NCBI RefSeq assembly: GCF_027247405.1
Contig: NZ_CP097463.1
Coordinates: 2,666,001 to 2,730,000 of the forward strand
Reading direction: 5' to 3'
Source: Jatrophihabitans cynanchi
GTDB taxonomy: Bacteria > Actinomycetota > Actinomycetes > Mycobacteriales > Jatrophihabitantaceae
DNA: 64,000 nt
The first letter of the stretch is position 1, and the number at the start of each line of letters is the position of its first letter. The notes beneath the pieces were generated by a model. That model saw only the letters and a program-made list of their open reading frames with translations. It ran no database searches and had not been told where the DNA came from. Below are positions 1 to 10,508 of the stretch, piece after piece. The position numbers and the translations under genes are program-made.

Positions 1-1
1 C

Positions 2-286
2 GTCTACTGGATCGTGAACGAGGCCGTCACCAACGTGGTGCGGCACGCGTCCGCGCGGCACTGCGAGGTCCGGCTCGAGCTCGCCGAGGGAGCGGTGCTC
101 GTGTCGGTTGCCGATGACGGCATCGGCTTGCCCGCGAACTGGCGGGCCGGGGTAGGCACGTCGTCGATGGCCGAGCGTGCGGCTGAGCTCGGCGGCACCC
201 TGACCATGCGGCGGGCGCCGCGTGGGACGGGCACCCGCATCGACGTGACCCTGCCGGTCCGCACGGCGGCGATTCGCGATGAGTGA
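2..286 (+). CDS. Sensor histidine kinase, C-terminal ATPase fragment (partial, cut by window start)
   Basis: Only the last 94 residues are in the window; the reading frame is open back to base 2. They form the end of a HATPase_c domain: an N-box NEAVTNVVRHAS near the start, a G-box DDGIGLP about 30 residues later, then a glycine-containing C-terminal strand. This layout is that of NarL/DesK-type kinases (HisKA_3 family), which autophosphorylate a histidine and pass the phosphate to a LuxR-type regulator. The stop codon overlaps the start of the next gene (shared ATGAGTGA around 279-286), so the two are translationally coupled and are almost certainly cognate partners. Sensor domain and stimulus are outside the window. 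Confidence 0.88.
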   Translation, partial: VYWIVNEAVTNVVRHASARHCEVRLELAEGAVLVSVADDGIGLPANWRAGVGTSSMAERAAELGGTLTMRRAPRGTGTRIDVTLPVRTAAIRDE

Positions 287-926
287 GGAACCGATCCGGG
301 TGCTGCTCGTCGACGATCACCCGATGTTCCGCGACGGTCTGAAGGTCGCGCTGGGCGCCATGGACGGCGTCGAGGTGATCGCCGAGGCAGCGAGCGGGAT
401 CGACGCGGTGGCGCTCGCGACCGAGCACCAGCCCGACGTCGTGCTGATGGACGTCAACATGCCGGGGCTGAACGGCATCGACGCGACCCGCCGGATCGTC
501 GCGGAGAGCCCGCACATCGGCGTGCTCGTGCTGACGATGTTCGACGAGGACGAGAGCGTGTTCCAGGCGATGCGGGCCGGCGCGCGCGGCTACCTGCTCA
601 AGGGGTCCGACCAGGAGGACATCGCACGTGCCGTGCACGCGGTCGCGCGTGGCGACGCGATCTTCGGGCCGGCCCTGGCGCAGCGGCTCATCGGCTACTT
701 CGCCGCGGAGCGCGGGGCCGTCGTGCCGTTCTCCGGGCTGACCGACCGCGAGCGGGAGGTGCTCGAGCTGATCGCGCGCGGCCGGAACAACAGCGAGATC
801 GCGCGCGAGCTGTTCATCAGCGCCAAGACGGTGCGCAATCACGTGTCCAACGTCTTCGCCAAGTTGCAGGTCACCGACCGGGCGCAGGCCATCGTGCGCG
901 CACGTGAGGCCGGTCTCGGCGAGTAG
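279..926 (+). CDS. NarL/FixJ-family response regulator
   Basis: A 215-residue two-domain regulator. The receiver has the acidic pair in LLVDDHP (residues about 9-15), the phospho-acceptor aspartate in VVLMDVNMPGLNG (about residue 58) and the lysine in YLLKGSDQED (about 108). The C-terminal 65 residues are a LuxR-type helix-turn-helix beginning LTDREREVLELIARG and ending with the recognition helix region SAKTVRNHVSNVFAKL. It overlaps the preceding kinase by 8 bases and should be its phosphorylation target and a DNA-binding transcription factor. The regulon cannot be told from the sequence. A long hairpin follows directly, closing the operon. Confidence 0.95.
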   Translation: MSEEPIRVLLVDDHPMFRDGLKVALGAMDGVEVIAEAASGIDAVALATEHQPDVVLMDVNMPGLNGIDATRRIVAESPHIGVLVLTMFDEDESVFQAMRAGARGYLLKGSDQEDIARAVHAVARGDAIFGPALAQRLIGYFAAERGAVVPFSGLTDREREVLELIARGRNNSEIARELFISAKTVRNHVSNVFAKLQVTDRAQAIVRAREAGLGE

Positions 927-936
927 CGGGTCGACC

Positions 937-976
937 GTCATGCGATTGAGGGGCTCTGGCCCCTCAATCGCATGAC
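937..976. terminator. Bidirectional hairpin terminator (perfect 18-bp stem)
   Basis: Arms 937-954 and 959-976 are exact reverse complements around a 4-base loop (tctg). It lies between the convergent response regulator and trpB2 genes, 10 bases past one stop and 11 bases from the other. No T-tract follows on either strand, as is common for hairpin terminators in high-GC actinobacteria. Confidence 0.85.
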
Positions 977-987
977 AGATCGGGACC

Positions 988-2355
988 TCAGGCCGGTACC
1001 GGCGGCAGCGCCGCGATCGCTGCCGCGATGTCCTCGTCGGCCAGCGAGTGGTCGGTGATCGAGCCGGACAGGTACGCGTCGTAGGCGGCCAGGTCCAGGT
1101 GGCCGTGTCCGCAGAGTGCCGTCAGGATCACCTTCGCCTCGCCGGATTCCTTGCAGCGCAACGCTTCCTCCACCGCCGCGGCGATCGCGTGGGTGGGCTC
1201 GGGCGCGGGCACGATCCCCTCGGTCCGGGCGAACTGCACCCCGGCCGCGAAGCACTCGCGCTGCGGCTTCGCGGTGGCCTCGATCATCTTCGACTCGACC
1301 AGGTGGCTGATCAGCGGGCTCATCCCGTGATAGCGCAGGCCCCCCGCATGGATCGGGTCGGGGATGAAGTCATGACCGAGCGTGTGCATCTTCATCAGCG
1401 GCGTCATGCCGGCGGTGTCACCGAAGTCGTACGCGTACACGCCGCGGGTGAGTGACGGGCAGGCGGCCGGCTCGACCGCGCGGATCACCGGCACCATCCG
1501 CCCGGCCAGCTTCTCGCGCAGGAACGGGAAGGCCAGCCCGCCGAAGTTGGAGCCGCCGCCCGTGCAGCCGACGATCACGTCCGGTGTCTCACCGACCTTC
1601 GCGAGCTGCAGCAGCGCTTCCTCGCCGATCACGGTCTGGTGCAGCAGCACGTGGTTCAGCACCGAGCCGAGCGCGTAGTTCGTGTCGGCGTGCTGCGCGG
1701 CGACCTCGACGGCCTCGCTGATCGCGATACCCAACGAGCCGGTGGAATCGGGGTGCTCGGCGAGAATCTTGCGGCCCGCTTCGGTGAGGTTGGACGGCGA
1801 CGGGTGGATGACGCCGCCGAACGTCTCGATCATGATCTTGCGGTACGGCTTCTGGTCGTAGGACGCGCGTACCTGCCAGATCTCGCAGTCCAGGCCGAAC
1901 TGCGCGCACGCGAACGCCAGCGCCGTGCCCCACTGCCCGGCGCCGGTCTCGGTGGTCAGCCGGCGGATGCCCGCCTTCTTGTTGTAGTACGCCTGCGGCA
2001 CCGCGGTGTTCGGCTTGTGCGAACCGGCCGGCGAGACGCCCTCGTACTTGTAATAGATCCGCGCCGGGGTGTCGAGCGCACGCTCCAGCCGGTGCGCGCG
2101 GAACAGCGGCGAGGGCCGCCACAGCCGGTAGACGTCCAGCACCGCGCCCGGGATGTCCAGGTACCGCTCGGTGCTCACTTCCTGGCCGATCAGTTCCATC
2201 GGGAACAGCGGCGCCAGGTCGTCCGGCCCGATCGGCTGCAACGTGCCGGGATGCAGCACGGGCGGTGGTGGCGTCGGCAGGTCGGCGAGCAGGTTGTACC
2301 ACTGGGTGGGCTGCTCGGACTCGTCCAGCAGGATCTTGGTCTTCTCGGCTGCCAT
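988..2355 (-). CDS. trpB2: TrpB2-type tryptophan synthase beta chain (TrpB-like PLP enzyme)
   Basis: A 455-residue fold-type II PLP enzyme. The Schiff-base lysine is in GSHKPNTA (K114) and the phosphate-binding glycine loop is [11 protein letters not shown] (about 263-273). The N-terminal extension of roughly 80 residues, the [14 protein letters not shown] context and the total length fit the TrpB2 branch rather than the roughly 400-residue TrpB1 partner of TrpA. The family condenses indole with serine to tryptophan, often without TrpA, acting as an indole-salvage enzyme. No trpA or other trp genes are nearby, which fits a stand-alone role. ATG start; GATAGT sits 6 bases upstream in -10 position, so a leaderless message is possible. 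Transcribed divergently from purA. Confidence 0.93.
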   Translation of the reverse strand: MAAEKTKILLDESEQPTQWYNLLADLPTPPPPVLHPGTLQPIGPDDLAPLFPMELIGQEVSTERYLDIPGAVLDVYRLWRPSPLFRAHRLERALDTPARIYYKYEGVSPAGSHKPNTAVPQAYYNKKAGIRRLTTETGAGQWGTALAFACAQFGLDCEIWQVRASYDQKPYRKIMIETFGGVIHPSPSNLTEAGRKILAEHPDSTGSLGIAISEAVEVAAQHADTNYALGSVLNHVLLHQTVIGEEALLQLAKVGETPDVIVGCTGGGSNFGGLAFPFLREKLAGRMVPVIRAVEPAACPSLTRGVYAYDFGDTAGMTPLMKMHTLGHDFIPDPIHAGGLRYHGMSPLISHLVESKMIEATAKPQRECFAAGVQFARTEGIVPAPEPTHAIAAAVEEALRCKESGEAKVILTALCGHGHLDLAAYDAYLSGSITDHSLADEDIAAAIAALPPVPA

Positions 2356-2398
2356 GGCGCCACTATCTCGCTCCCGACGGTCCGTGACCAGGGGTTGC

Positions 2399-3727
<1,329 letters not shown>

Positions 3728-3728
3728 C

Positions 3729-3779
3729 CCGATCGTGCAACGTTCCGCGCCCTCGCGCCACAGTGGGTTGCACAATCGG
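3729..3779. terminator. Imperfect hairpin after purA (GTGCAAC/GTTGCAC arms)
   Basis: Arms 3729-3741 and 3767-3779 pair over 13 positions with one wobble, around a 25-base loop. It begins right after the purA stop and ends 3 bases before the next start, so it probably terminates purA. The arm sequence CCGATCGTGCAAC recurs in the hairpin at 37717. Confidence 0.55.
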
Positions 3780-3782
3780 CTC

Positions 3783-5243
3783 ATGCGTGCTGTCGCCGTG
3801 GTCGCGGTACTGCTGCTCGCGGGCTGCACGTCAAGCGGCGGTGATCCCCGGGGGAGCGCGCCGGTCACCGCGCCGTCCGCCGGTCCGGTCACGACGACGA
3901 GGACGCCGCCGCCGACCTCATCTGCGGGCAGCGCGACGGGCAGCGCGACGGGCAGCGCGACGGGCGGGCCGACGGGAACCGCGACGCTGCCAGCGGACTG
4001 GCCCATGTACCACGGCGACCCGGCCCGCACCGGCGTGGCGGCGTCGATGCCCACCGCGTCCGGGCCCCTGCACCGGATCGCCACCCTCGAACTGGACGGC
4101 CAGGTCTACGCCTCGCCGATCGTGGTCGGTGGCACCACGATCGTGGCGACCGAGAACAACACCGTCTACGCGTTCGACGGGCACTACAGGCAGGTGTGGA
4201 AGCGGCACCTGGGCTCGCCGTCGCCGGCGTCCGAGCGGCCGTGCGGCAACATCGATCCGCTCGGCATAACGGGCACGCCGGTGTACGACGCGGGAACCGG
4301 GCGCATCTTCGTGGCGCCTGAGTTCTCCGGCAGCCCGCCGCGGCACGAACTCCTCGCGCTCGATGCCCGGACCGGCTCGATCACCTGGCGCCGTAGCCTC
4401 GACCTCCCCGGCGTGGATGCCAGCGCGATGCAGGAGCGCGGCGCCCTGGCGCTGACCGGCGGACGGGTCTGGGTGCCGTTCGGCGGGCTGGCCGGCGATT
4501 GTGGCGCGTACAAGGGTCGCGTGATCGGCTACCGCGTCGACGGCACCGGCGCGCCCGTTGCGTACACCGTGCCGACCGCGCGCGAAGCGGGCATCTGGAC
4601 GCCGCCCGGGCCCGTCGTCGACGCGGCCGGGAACCTCTACGTCTCGGTCGGCAACGGCGAGTCCGGTGTGGGCGATCGCTACGACCACAGCGACTCGGTG
4701 CTCAAGCTCTCGCCGGACGCGCGGCTGATCGACTCGTTCTCGCCACGCTCGTGGGCGACTAACAACGAGGGCGACCTCGACCTCGGCTCGCAGGCGCCGG
4801 CCCTGGTCGGGCCGTGGGTGTTCATCGCCGGCAAGTCCGGCACCGCCTATGTGCTGCGCCGCGATCACCTCGGCGGGATCGGCGGCGAGGTGAGCAGCGC
4901 CGGCGTGTGCCGCTCCTTCGGCGGGACAGCGGTGGTCGGCGACGTCGTGTACGTGCCGTGCCTCGACGGCGTCCGGGCGGTGCGCGTCGACGGATCAGGG
5001 CGCATCCACGTGCTGTGGCACGCCGACGGCGCGATCTCGGGTTCGCCGGTCGTCGGCGGAGCAAGGGTTTGGGCGCTCGACCCGAACGGCGGCGTGCTGC
5101 ACGCACTGGACCCGGCCACCGGACGCTCGCGCGCCGCCGTCCGGGTCGGCGCGACGAGCCGGTTCGCCACCCCCGCCATCAGTGGCAGTCACCTGATCGT
5201 GCCCACCCTGACCGGCATCACCGTCGTGTCCGCCGGTCAGTAG
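3783..5243 (+). CDS. Lipoprotein with PQQ-like beta-propeller
   Basis: A 486-residue exported protein. The start at 3783 gives a short signal peptide ending in the lipobox LLAGC (Cys15), so it should be a membrane-anchored lipoprotein. A low-complexity Ser/Thr/Gly/Ala/Pro linker follows (about 16-75), encoded partly by a 12-bp tandem repeat. The rest contains about seven beta-propeller-like repeats of the PQQ/BamB type, for example [21 protein letters not shown] and ALDPATG segments. Such proteins act as scaffolds or as quinoprotein-like binders; no dehydrogenase catalytic residues are evident, so no enzymatic role is proposed. It sits alone between purA and purD with only 11 bases before purD. 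Confidence 0.8.
   Translation: MRAVAVVAVLLLAGCTSSGGDPRGSAPVTAPSAGPVTTTRTPPPTSSAGSATGSATGSATGGPTGTATLPADWPMYHGDPARTGVAASMPTASGPLHRIATLELDGQVYASPIVVGGTTIVATENNTVYAFDGHYRQVWKRHLGSPSPASERPCGNIDPLGITGTPVYDAGTGRIFVAPEFSGSPPRHELLALDARTGSITWRRSLDLPGVDASAMQERGALALTGGRVWVPFGGLAGDCGAYKGRVIGYRVDGTGAPVAYTVPTAREAGIWTPPGPVVDAAGNLYVSVGNGESGVGDRYDHSDSVLKLSPDARLIDSFSPRSWATNNEGDLDLGSQAPALVGPWVFIAGKSGTAYVLRRDHLGGIGGEVSSAGVCRSFGGTAVVGDVVYVPCLDGVRAVRVDGSGRIHVLWHADGAISGSPVVGGARVWALDPNGGVLHALDPATGRSRAAVRVGATSRFATPAISGSHLIVPTLTGITVVSAGQ
3927..3962 (+). repeat. Three tandem copies of a 12-bp unit in the lipoprotein linker
   Basis: The unit gggcagcgcgac occurs three times head to tail with a degenerate fourth start. 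It encodes a Gly-Ser-Ala-Thr repeat in the linker after the lipid anchor. Being in frame (12 bp), slippage would change linker length without disrupting the propeller. Confidence 0.9.
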
Positions 5244-5254
5244 GCTCGGCGCTC

Positions 5255-6487
5255 GTGCGCGTCCTCGTCGTCGGCTCCGGTGCACGGGAGCACGCCCTGT
5301 GCCTGGCCCTCGCCGCCGACCCGGCGGTCACCGCGCTGGTGTGCGCGCCGGGCAACGCAGGTACCGCGGCCGTGGCCGAGCAGCGCGGCGTCGACCCGCT
5401 CGACGGCGCCGCAGTCGCGCGCCTTGCCGCCGACGTCGCCGCCGACCTGGTGGTGATCGGGCCGGAGGCGCCGCTCGTCGCCGGGGTGGCCGACGCGGTG
5501 CGGGCGGCCGGCATCGCCTGCTTCGGCCCGTCCGGCCAGGCCGCGCAACTGGAGGGCAGCAAGGCGTTCGCCAAGGCCGTGATGGCCGCCGCCGGCGTCC
5601 CCACCGCCGCCGCCCGGGTCTGCGCCGGCGAAGCGGACGCAACCGCCGCGCTCGAGGAGTTCGGCCCGCCCTACGTGGTCAAGGACGACGGGCTGGCTGC
5701 CGGCAAGGGTGTCGTCGTCACCGCCGATCGCGAGGCGGCGCTGGCGCATGCCCGCGCCTGCCGTGGCACCGTGGTGATCGAGGAGTTCCTGGACGGCCCG
5801 GAGGTCTCACTGTTCTGCCTGACCGACGGGACGAGCGTCGTCCCGTTGCTGCCCGCGCAGGACTTCAAGCGCATCGGCGACGGCGACACCGGGCCGAACA
5901 CCGGCGGGATGGGCGCGTACGCACCGCTCGACTGGCTGCCTGCGGGGTTCACCGACAGCATCGTCGACACGGTCGCGACGCCCACCGTCGCCGAACTGCG
6001 CCGGCGCGGCACCCCGTTCACCGGGCTGCTCTACATCGGCCTGGCGATCACCGGGCGCGGCCCGCGCGTGGTCGAGTTCAACGCCCGGTTCGGCGATCCG
6101 GAGACGCAGGTCGTGCTCGCCCTGCTGGAGACGCCGCTCGCCGGGCTGCTGCACGCCACCGCCACCGGCACGCTGGCCGCGCACCCGCCGCTGCAGTGGA
6201 AGGACGGCGCCGCGGTGACCGTCGTCGTCGCCGCAGCCAACTACCCCGGCACCCCGCGTACCGGTGACGTGATCACCGGCGCCGATCAGCCCGGGGTGAT
6301 CCACGCCGGCACCCGACGCCGGGACGACGGGGCGGTGCTGTCCGCCGGCGGCCGCGTGCTGTCCGCGACCGCGACGGGCGCGACCCTGGCCGAGGCGCGC
6401 GCGGCCGCGTACGCGCTCGTCGCGCGCATTGACCTGCCGGGCGGGCAGTACCGCACCGACATCGCCGCCCGCGCCGCCGGCTCGTAG
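5255..6487 (+). CDS. purD: Phosphoribosylamine--glycine ligase
   Basis: A 410-residue ATP-grasp ligase, the normal size for PurD, joining phosphoribosylamine and glycine to GAR in de novo purine synthesis. It begins with a Rossmann-like [15 protein letters not shown], followed by the ATP-grasp segments [13 protein letters not shown] (about 147-159) and the conserved [10 protein letters not shown] (about 213-222), with [10 protein letters not shown] near residue 275. GTG start at 5255: TAGGCT (5241-5246) lies 8 bases upstream in -10 position, overlapping the preceding stop codon, so leaderless transcription is likely. No other purine gene is directly coupled to it. Confidence 0.97.
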   Translation: MRVLVVGSGAREHALCLALAADPAVTALVCAPGNAGTAAVAEQRGVDPLDGAAVARLAADVAADLVVIGPEAPLVAGVADAVRAAGIACFGPSGQAAQLEGSKAFAKAVMAAAGVPTAAARVCAGEADATAALEEFGPPYVVKDDGLAAGKGVVVTADREAALAHARACRGTVVIEEFLDGPEVSLFCLTDGTSVVPLLPAQDFKRIGDGDTGPNTGGMGAYAPLDWLPAGFTDSIVDTVATPTVAELRRRGTPFTGLLYIGLAITGRGPRVVEFNARFGDPETQVVLALLETPLAGLLHATATGTLAAHPPLQWKDGAAVTVVVAAANYPGTPRTGDVITGADQPGVIHAGTRRRDDGAVLSAGGRVLSATATGATLAEARAAAYALVARIDLPGGQYRTDIAARAAGS

Positions 6488-6534
6488 CCGCCGGGACGCT
6501 TGCCAACGCGTCCGGCTGCGCTGAAGCTGAACGC

Positions 6535-7251
6535 ATGCGCACGCGGGCGGGCGACGCCGAGCCGGGCGTCCGGTTCGTGCTGGTCAGCGAGGGTCCGGAG
6601 CCGGACGAGGACCTGATCGACCGGCCGGACGATCGCCTGCTGCGCACCCCGGCGCGGCGCCGCGCGGCAGTCGCGCTCGCGGTGCTGCTCGTCGGTGGCG
6701 GCCTGGTGGTGCGCGCGGCCACGTCGCACGAGCAGGTGCCGAAGGCGCAGCCGGCCGAGACGGTGCGCGTGCCGACCCGGCTGCCGCAACCGGACGTCGG
6801 CGGGCTGGAAACCCGATTCCCGATGGAGCCCGCCGCCGAGCCGGTCAACCCGCTCTGCCCGACCACCCCGGTCGACTGCCTGGTGAACAGCGAACTGCCC
6901 GCCGCGTTCCTGACCGCGGTGCGCGATCACCTGCAGGTGGCGCTTCCGCTCGTGCAGAACGAGGTCGTCATCGGCGCCGGCCAGCTCTGGTACCGGCAGT
7001 TGCGAGCGGCGGGTGCCGGCAAGACCACCATCGAGGTCCAGGTGTCGACCGCGTCCGGAGCGCTGACCTCGCTCGCCACCGTCGAGCACGGGCCGGCCGG
7101 CCAGATCGCCACGGTCGTGTACCCGACCGCCACCTCCGGGCTGCAGGTGACGGTGCGGATGACCGGGCCGGCGAGCTGGGCACCGCAGCTCACCACGATG
7201 GAGGCGCTCGCCGCCGACCCGCGCCTGGTCGAGCGGCCGGGCAGCGGCTGA
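6535..7251 (+). CDS. Membrane-anchored protein of unknown function, paralogue 1 of a tandem pair
   Basis: A 238-residue protein I do not recognise. A charged cytoplasmic N-terminus (about 40 residues, including EGPEPDEDLIDRPDDR) leads into an arginine patch and one transmembrane helix (AVALAVLLVGGGLVV, about 44-58), then a Pro-rich linker and an exterior domain of about 150 residues. The domain shares with the next gene the blocks LPAAFLTAVRDH, LWYRQL and LAADPRL at matching positions, so the two are diverged tandem duplicates. Two cysteines (CPTTPVDC) open the domain in a spacing similar to CSNAPLC in the neighbour, suggesting a conserved disulfide. Both lie between purD and purB. Confidence 0.6.
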   Translation: MRTRAGDAEPGVRFVLVSEGPEPDEDLIDRPDDRLLRTPARRRAAVALAVLLVGGGLVVRAATSHEQVPKAQPAETVRVPTRLPQPDVGGLETRFPMEPAAEPVNPLCPTTPVDCLVNSELPAAFLTAVRDHLQVALPLVQNEVVIGAGQLWYRQLRAAGAGKTTIEVQVSTASGALTSLATVEHGPAGQIATVVYPTATSGLQVTVRMTGPASWAPQLTTMEALAADPRLVERPGSG

Positions 7252-7291
7252 TCCGCTCGCCGATCGCACCGCGAAGGCGCACCCTGGACGC

Positions 7292-7927
7292 GTGGATCCC
7301 GACGAGCACGAGGAGTTGCTGGAACAGCGGCCGCGTCTCGTGCTGCTGCGCACCCGCGGCCGGCGGTGGACCGCGGCCGCGCTCGCCGCGCTCGCGGCAG
7401 GTGCCCTGCTCGTCGCGCACCTGACCGGCGAGGACGTGGCGCCACGGCCGGACGCGGCGTCGCTGTCGCCGCGCCCCGCGCCCACCATCGAGCACTCCCG
7501 CGCCGCCCAGTTCACCTACGACCCCACGGTGTGCTCGAACGCGCCGCTGTGCAACGTCAGCAGTGCGCTGCCCGCCGCGCTGCTGACCGCGATCCGCCAG
7601 CACGTGCCCGGCGCGCGGCCGGTGCGCTCGCACACGGTGGGCACGTTCTTGCAGGCGCCGTCGCGCAACGGGCTGTGGTACCGGCAGCTGGACCTCACCG
7701 CCGGGACCGTGCGGATCCAGATCATCGTGCAGCGCTCGGCGCCGCGTCCGGAGTCCGCGCCCACCGACACCCAGGTGCGCGGCGCCGAGAGCTCGATCGG
7801 CTTCACCCGGATCCTCACCGGCATCTTCGCCGTCTCGGTCGAGTTCATCGGGCCGGCCGGGTACGCGCCGCCGATGCCCGCCATCCGCGCCCTCGCCGCC
7901 GACCCCCGGCTGCTCGTCACCAGCTGA
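7292..7927 (+). CDS. Membrane-anchored protein of unknown function, paralogue 2 of a tandem pair
   Basis: A 211-residue relative of the preceding gene. The layout is the same: short charged N-terminus (DPDEHEELLEQRPRLVLLR), a single transmembrane helix (AAALAALAAGALLVAHL, about 28-44), a linker, then an exterior domain with CSNAPLCNVSSALPAALLTAIRQH, LWYRQL and a closing LAADPRL. The shared blocks alternate with unalignable stretches, so the duplication is old. GTG start at 7292. It ends 12 bases before purB, and the two may be cotranscribed. No known domain is visible; the topology resembles small actinobacterial anchored proteins, but no function is proposed. Confidence 0.6.
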   Translation: MDPDEHEELLEQRPRLVLLRTRGRRWTAAALAALAAGALLVAHLTGEDVAPRPDAASLSPRPAPTIEHSRAAQFTYDPTVCSNAPLCNVSSALPAALLTAIRQHVPGARPVRSHTVGTFLQAPSRNGLWYRQLDLTAGTVRIQIIVQRSAPRPESAPTDTQVRGAESSIGFTRILTGIFAVSVEFIGPAGYAPPMPAIRALAADPRLLVTS

Positions 7928-7939
7928 GACAATGGCCGG

Positions 7940-9382
7940 GTGAAGCCCGTCATCTCGAACGTCCTCGCCGGCCGGTACGCCTCGTCCGGCATGGCCACGA
8001 TCTGGTCGCCGGCGCACAAGGTCGTGCTCGAGCGGCAGCTCTGGCTGGCGGTGCTGCGCGCGCAGGCCGAGCTCGGGGTCGCCGTGCCGGCCGGCGCGAT
8101 CGAGGCGTACCAGGCGGTGGTCGATCGGGGGACGGCCGCGGTCGACCTCGACTCGATCGCAGCGCGCGAGCGGGTGACCCGGCATGACGTCAAGGCGCGG
8201 ATCGAGGAGTTCAACGAACTGGCCGGGGCCGGCGAACAGATCCACAAGGGCATGACGAGCCGCGACCTCACCGAGAACGTCGAGCAGCTGCAGGTGCGCT
8301 CGTCGCTCGCGGTGGTCCGCACCAAGACGCTCGCCGTGCTGTCGCGCCTGGCCCGCCGCGCCGCCGAGTACGACACGCTGGTGCTGGCCGGCCGCTCGCA
8401 CAACGTCGCCGCCCAGGCCACCACGCTGGGTAAGCGGTTCGCGTCGGCGGCCGACGAGTTGCTGATCGCGCTCGCCCGGCTGGACGAGCTGAGCGCGCGG
8501 TATCCGCTGCGTGGCGTCAAGGGCCCGGTCGGCACCGCGCAGGACATGCTGGACCTGCTCGCCGGAGACCCCGCGAAGCTCGCCCGGCTCGAGGCCGCGG
8601 TGGCCGAGCATCTGGGCTTCACGCGCACGCTGACCAGCGTCGGGCAGGTCTACCCGCGCTCGCTCGACTTCGACGTGCTGAGCGGGCTCGTCCAGCTTGC
8701 GGCCGCCCCGTCCTCGCTGGCCAAGACGATCCGGCTGATGGCGGGCAACGAGTTGGTGACCGAAGGCTTCGCGCCGGGCCAGGTCGGCTCGTCGGCGATG
8801 CCGCACAAGATGAACACCCGCAGCGCTGAGCGGATCAACGGCTTCATGGTGATCCTGCGCGGCTACGCGTCGATGGCCGGCGAACTGGCCGGTGACCAGT
8901 GGAACGAGGGCGACGTCTCGTGCTCGGTCGTGCGGCGGGTGGCGCTGCCGGACGCATTCTTCGCACTCGACGGCCTGCTGGAGACGACGCTGACCGTGCT
9001 GGACGAGTTCGGCGCGTTCCCGGCGGTGATCGAGCGCGAGCTGGACCGCTACCTGCCGTTCCTCGCGACGACCAAGGTCTTGATGGCCGCGGTGCGGCGC
9101 GGGGTAGGGCGCGAACACGCGCACGAGGCGATCAAGGAGAACGCGGTGGCCGTCGCCCTCGAGCTGCGCGAGAAGGGCACCGACCGTAACGAGCTGTTCG
9201 ATCGGCTGGCCGCCGACTCCCGGCTCGGGCTGTCGGCGGCCGAGCTGCGCGGCCTGCTGGCCGAGCCGCTCTCATTCACCGGCGCGGCGCGCGAGCAGGT
9301 CGCGGCGGTGGTGGCGAGCGTCGAGGCGGCCGTGGCGAGCGAGCCGGGTGCCGCGCTGTACACGCCCGAGCCGATCCTGTAG
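7940..9382 (+). CDS. purB: Adenylosuccinate lyase
   Basis: A 480-residue member of the fumarase/aspartase superfamily, cleaving both SAICAR and adenylosuccinate. The superfamily signature is GSSAMPHKMNTRSAERI (about 281-297), carrying the mobile-loop serine. Other conserved segments are MTSRDLTENVEQ (about 105-116), RSHNVAAQATTLGKR (about 153-167) and GVKGPVGTAQ. GTG start at 7940. It catalyses the step after PurA, so the purA-purD-purB neighbourhood covers AMP synthesis, although the genes are separated by unrelated exported proteins. purC, which often follows purB in actinobacteria, is not present here. Confidence 0.97.
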   Translation: MKPVISNVLAGRYASSGMATIWSPAHKVVLERQLWLAVLRAQAELGVAVPAGAIEAYQAVVDRGTAAVDLDSIAARERVTRHDVKARIEEFNELAGAGEQIHKGMTSRDLTENVEQLQVRSSLAVVRTKTLAVLSRLARRAAEYDTLVLAGRSHNVAAQATTLGKRFASAADELLIALARLDELSARYPLRGVKGPVGTAQDMLDLLAGDPAKLARLEAAVAEHLGFTRTLTSVGQVYPRSLDFDVLSGLVQLAAAPSSLAKTIRLMAGNELVTEGFAPGQVGSSAMPHKMNTRSAERINGFMVILRGYASMAGELAGDQWNEGDVSCSVVRRVALPDAFFALDGLLETTLTVLDEFGAFPAVIERELDRYLPFLATTKVLMAAVRRGVGREHAHEAIKENAVAVALELREKGTDRNELFDRLAADSRLGLSAAELRGLLAEPLSFTGAAREQVAAVVASVEAAVASEPGAALYTPEPIL

Positions 9383-9431
9383 TTATCGCGCCGTGCTGGT
9401 ACGGCGGCGCGCTGCGGCGCACCATCGAGTG

Positions 9432-10508
9432 ATGTTCGAGCCGCCGCGCGACGCCGGTGACGACGTCCTGGAGGTCGGGCCGCGGCGCCATTGGCCGCGC
9501 TGGGTGCCCGCGGTCGCCGCGTTCGCGGTGGCCGGGGCCGTCATGGCGCTGCTCGTCGGACGCGACGGCGGGCAGCACCGCGCGGCGCCGCGGCCCACGG
9601 ATTCGGCCCGCGGGCAGCCGGTGACCCGGTCGATCGGCGGCGCCGCGAACGAGGCGCTCGCGGTGTCCGGGCACTACCTGTACCGGTTCTTCAGCGGCGC
9701 CCTGTACCGCTCGGACATCACCGATCCGCTGGACCCGGTGCCGGCCGGCGTCACGTCTGTCGGCGGGTTCGACCTGACCCTGCAGGGCGTCGAGTTCGGC
9801 CTGGTGCTGGACCCGGCACACCGCCAGCTCTTCGTGATCAGCCTGAACGCGGCGCCGGCCACCATCGTGCGCATCGACCTGGACACCATGGCCGAGGCCG
9901 GGCGGCTGGTCTGGCCCACCGCCGTCGCCGCCGCCGCCGTCCTCGACGGGCACCTGTTCCTCGCCGCCACCAACTCGGTCGTCGACATCCCGCCCGGTGG
10001 CACCGATTCGCGCCCGATCCCGGCGCTGCTGGGCCAGTACTCCGACCTGAGCGCCGACCTGGCACGGCACCGGCTGGTGCTCTTCGGTCGCGAGGGCAAG
10101 GCGATGCGAGTGGTGACCTACCGGCCGGCCGACGGGCGGTCCACTCGCGCCGCGGCCCCGTTCGCCAAGGGCTGGCTGGCCGTGGCCGGCGACGCGATCT
10201 GGGCGGGGGGCTATGCCAACTCCGGCGCCGTCCTCGCCCGGCTGGACCCGAGCACGCTCAAGCCGGTCGCGTTCAGCGCGCTCACCCCGCAGCTCGGCCC
10301 GGGGGCGATCCCGGTCGCCAGTGGCGGGCGGGACGTCTGGGTGCGCAGCGGATCGGGCGGTGACGGGCTGTGGTGCGTGGACGGGCGCACCGGCGACTCG
10401 CTGCAGTACTGGCAGTACGAGGGCGCGGTCGCGTCCGAGGTCGGCGCGGCGTACGTCGCGACGAGCAGCGGTCCGCTGCCGTTACGGCTGGGGTCCTGCG
10501 CCGGCTGA
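9432..10508 (+). CDS. Single-pass membrane protein with a predicted beta-propeller exterior
   Basis: A 358-residue protein from the ATG at 9432. A short cytoplasmic N-terminus (about 22 residues) precedes one transmembrane helix (WVPAVAAFAVAGAVMALLVG, about 25-44); the remainder is exterior and built of repeated beta-strand pairs with YLYRF, GYANSGAVLARLDPSTLKPV and similar units, as in NHL or WD-like propellers. Sequence motifs for a named family are not evident. It is the third anchored or lipid-anchored propeller-like or unknown protein in the purine block. Its last 27 bases overlap tail to tail with the thioesterase gene on the other strand. Confidence 0.65.
   Translation: MFEPPRDAGDDVLEVGPRRHWPRWVPAVAAFAVAGAVMALLVGRDGGQHRAAPRPTDSARGQPVTRSIGGAANEALAVSGHYLYRFFSGALYRSDITDPLDPVPAGVTSVGGFDLTLQGVEFGLVLDPAHRQLFVISLNAAPATIVRIDLDTMAEAGRLVWPTAVAAAAVLDGHLFLAATNSVVDIPPGGTDSRPIPALLGQYSDLSADLARHRLVLFGREGKAMRVVTYRPADGRSTRAAAPFAKGWLAVAGDAIWAGGYANSGAVLARLDPSTLKPVAFSALTPQLGPGAIPVASGGRDVWVRSGSGGDGLWCVDGRTGDSLQYWQYEGAVASEVGAAYVATSSGPLPLRLGSCAG

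Noticed and set aside
988-2355. Classical TrpB partner of TrpA
   Set aside because: Length, N-terminal extension and absence of a trpA neighbour fit the TrpB2 branch.
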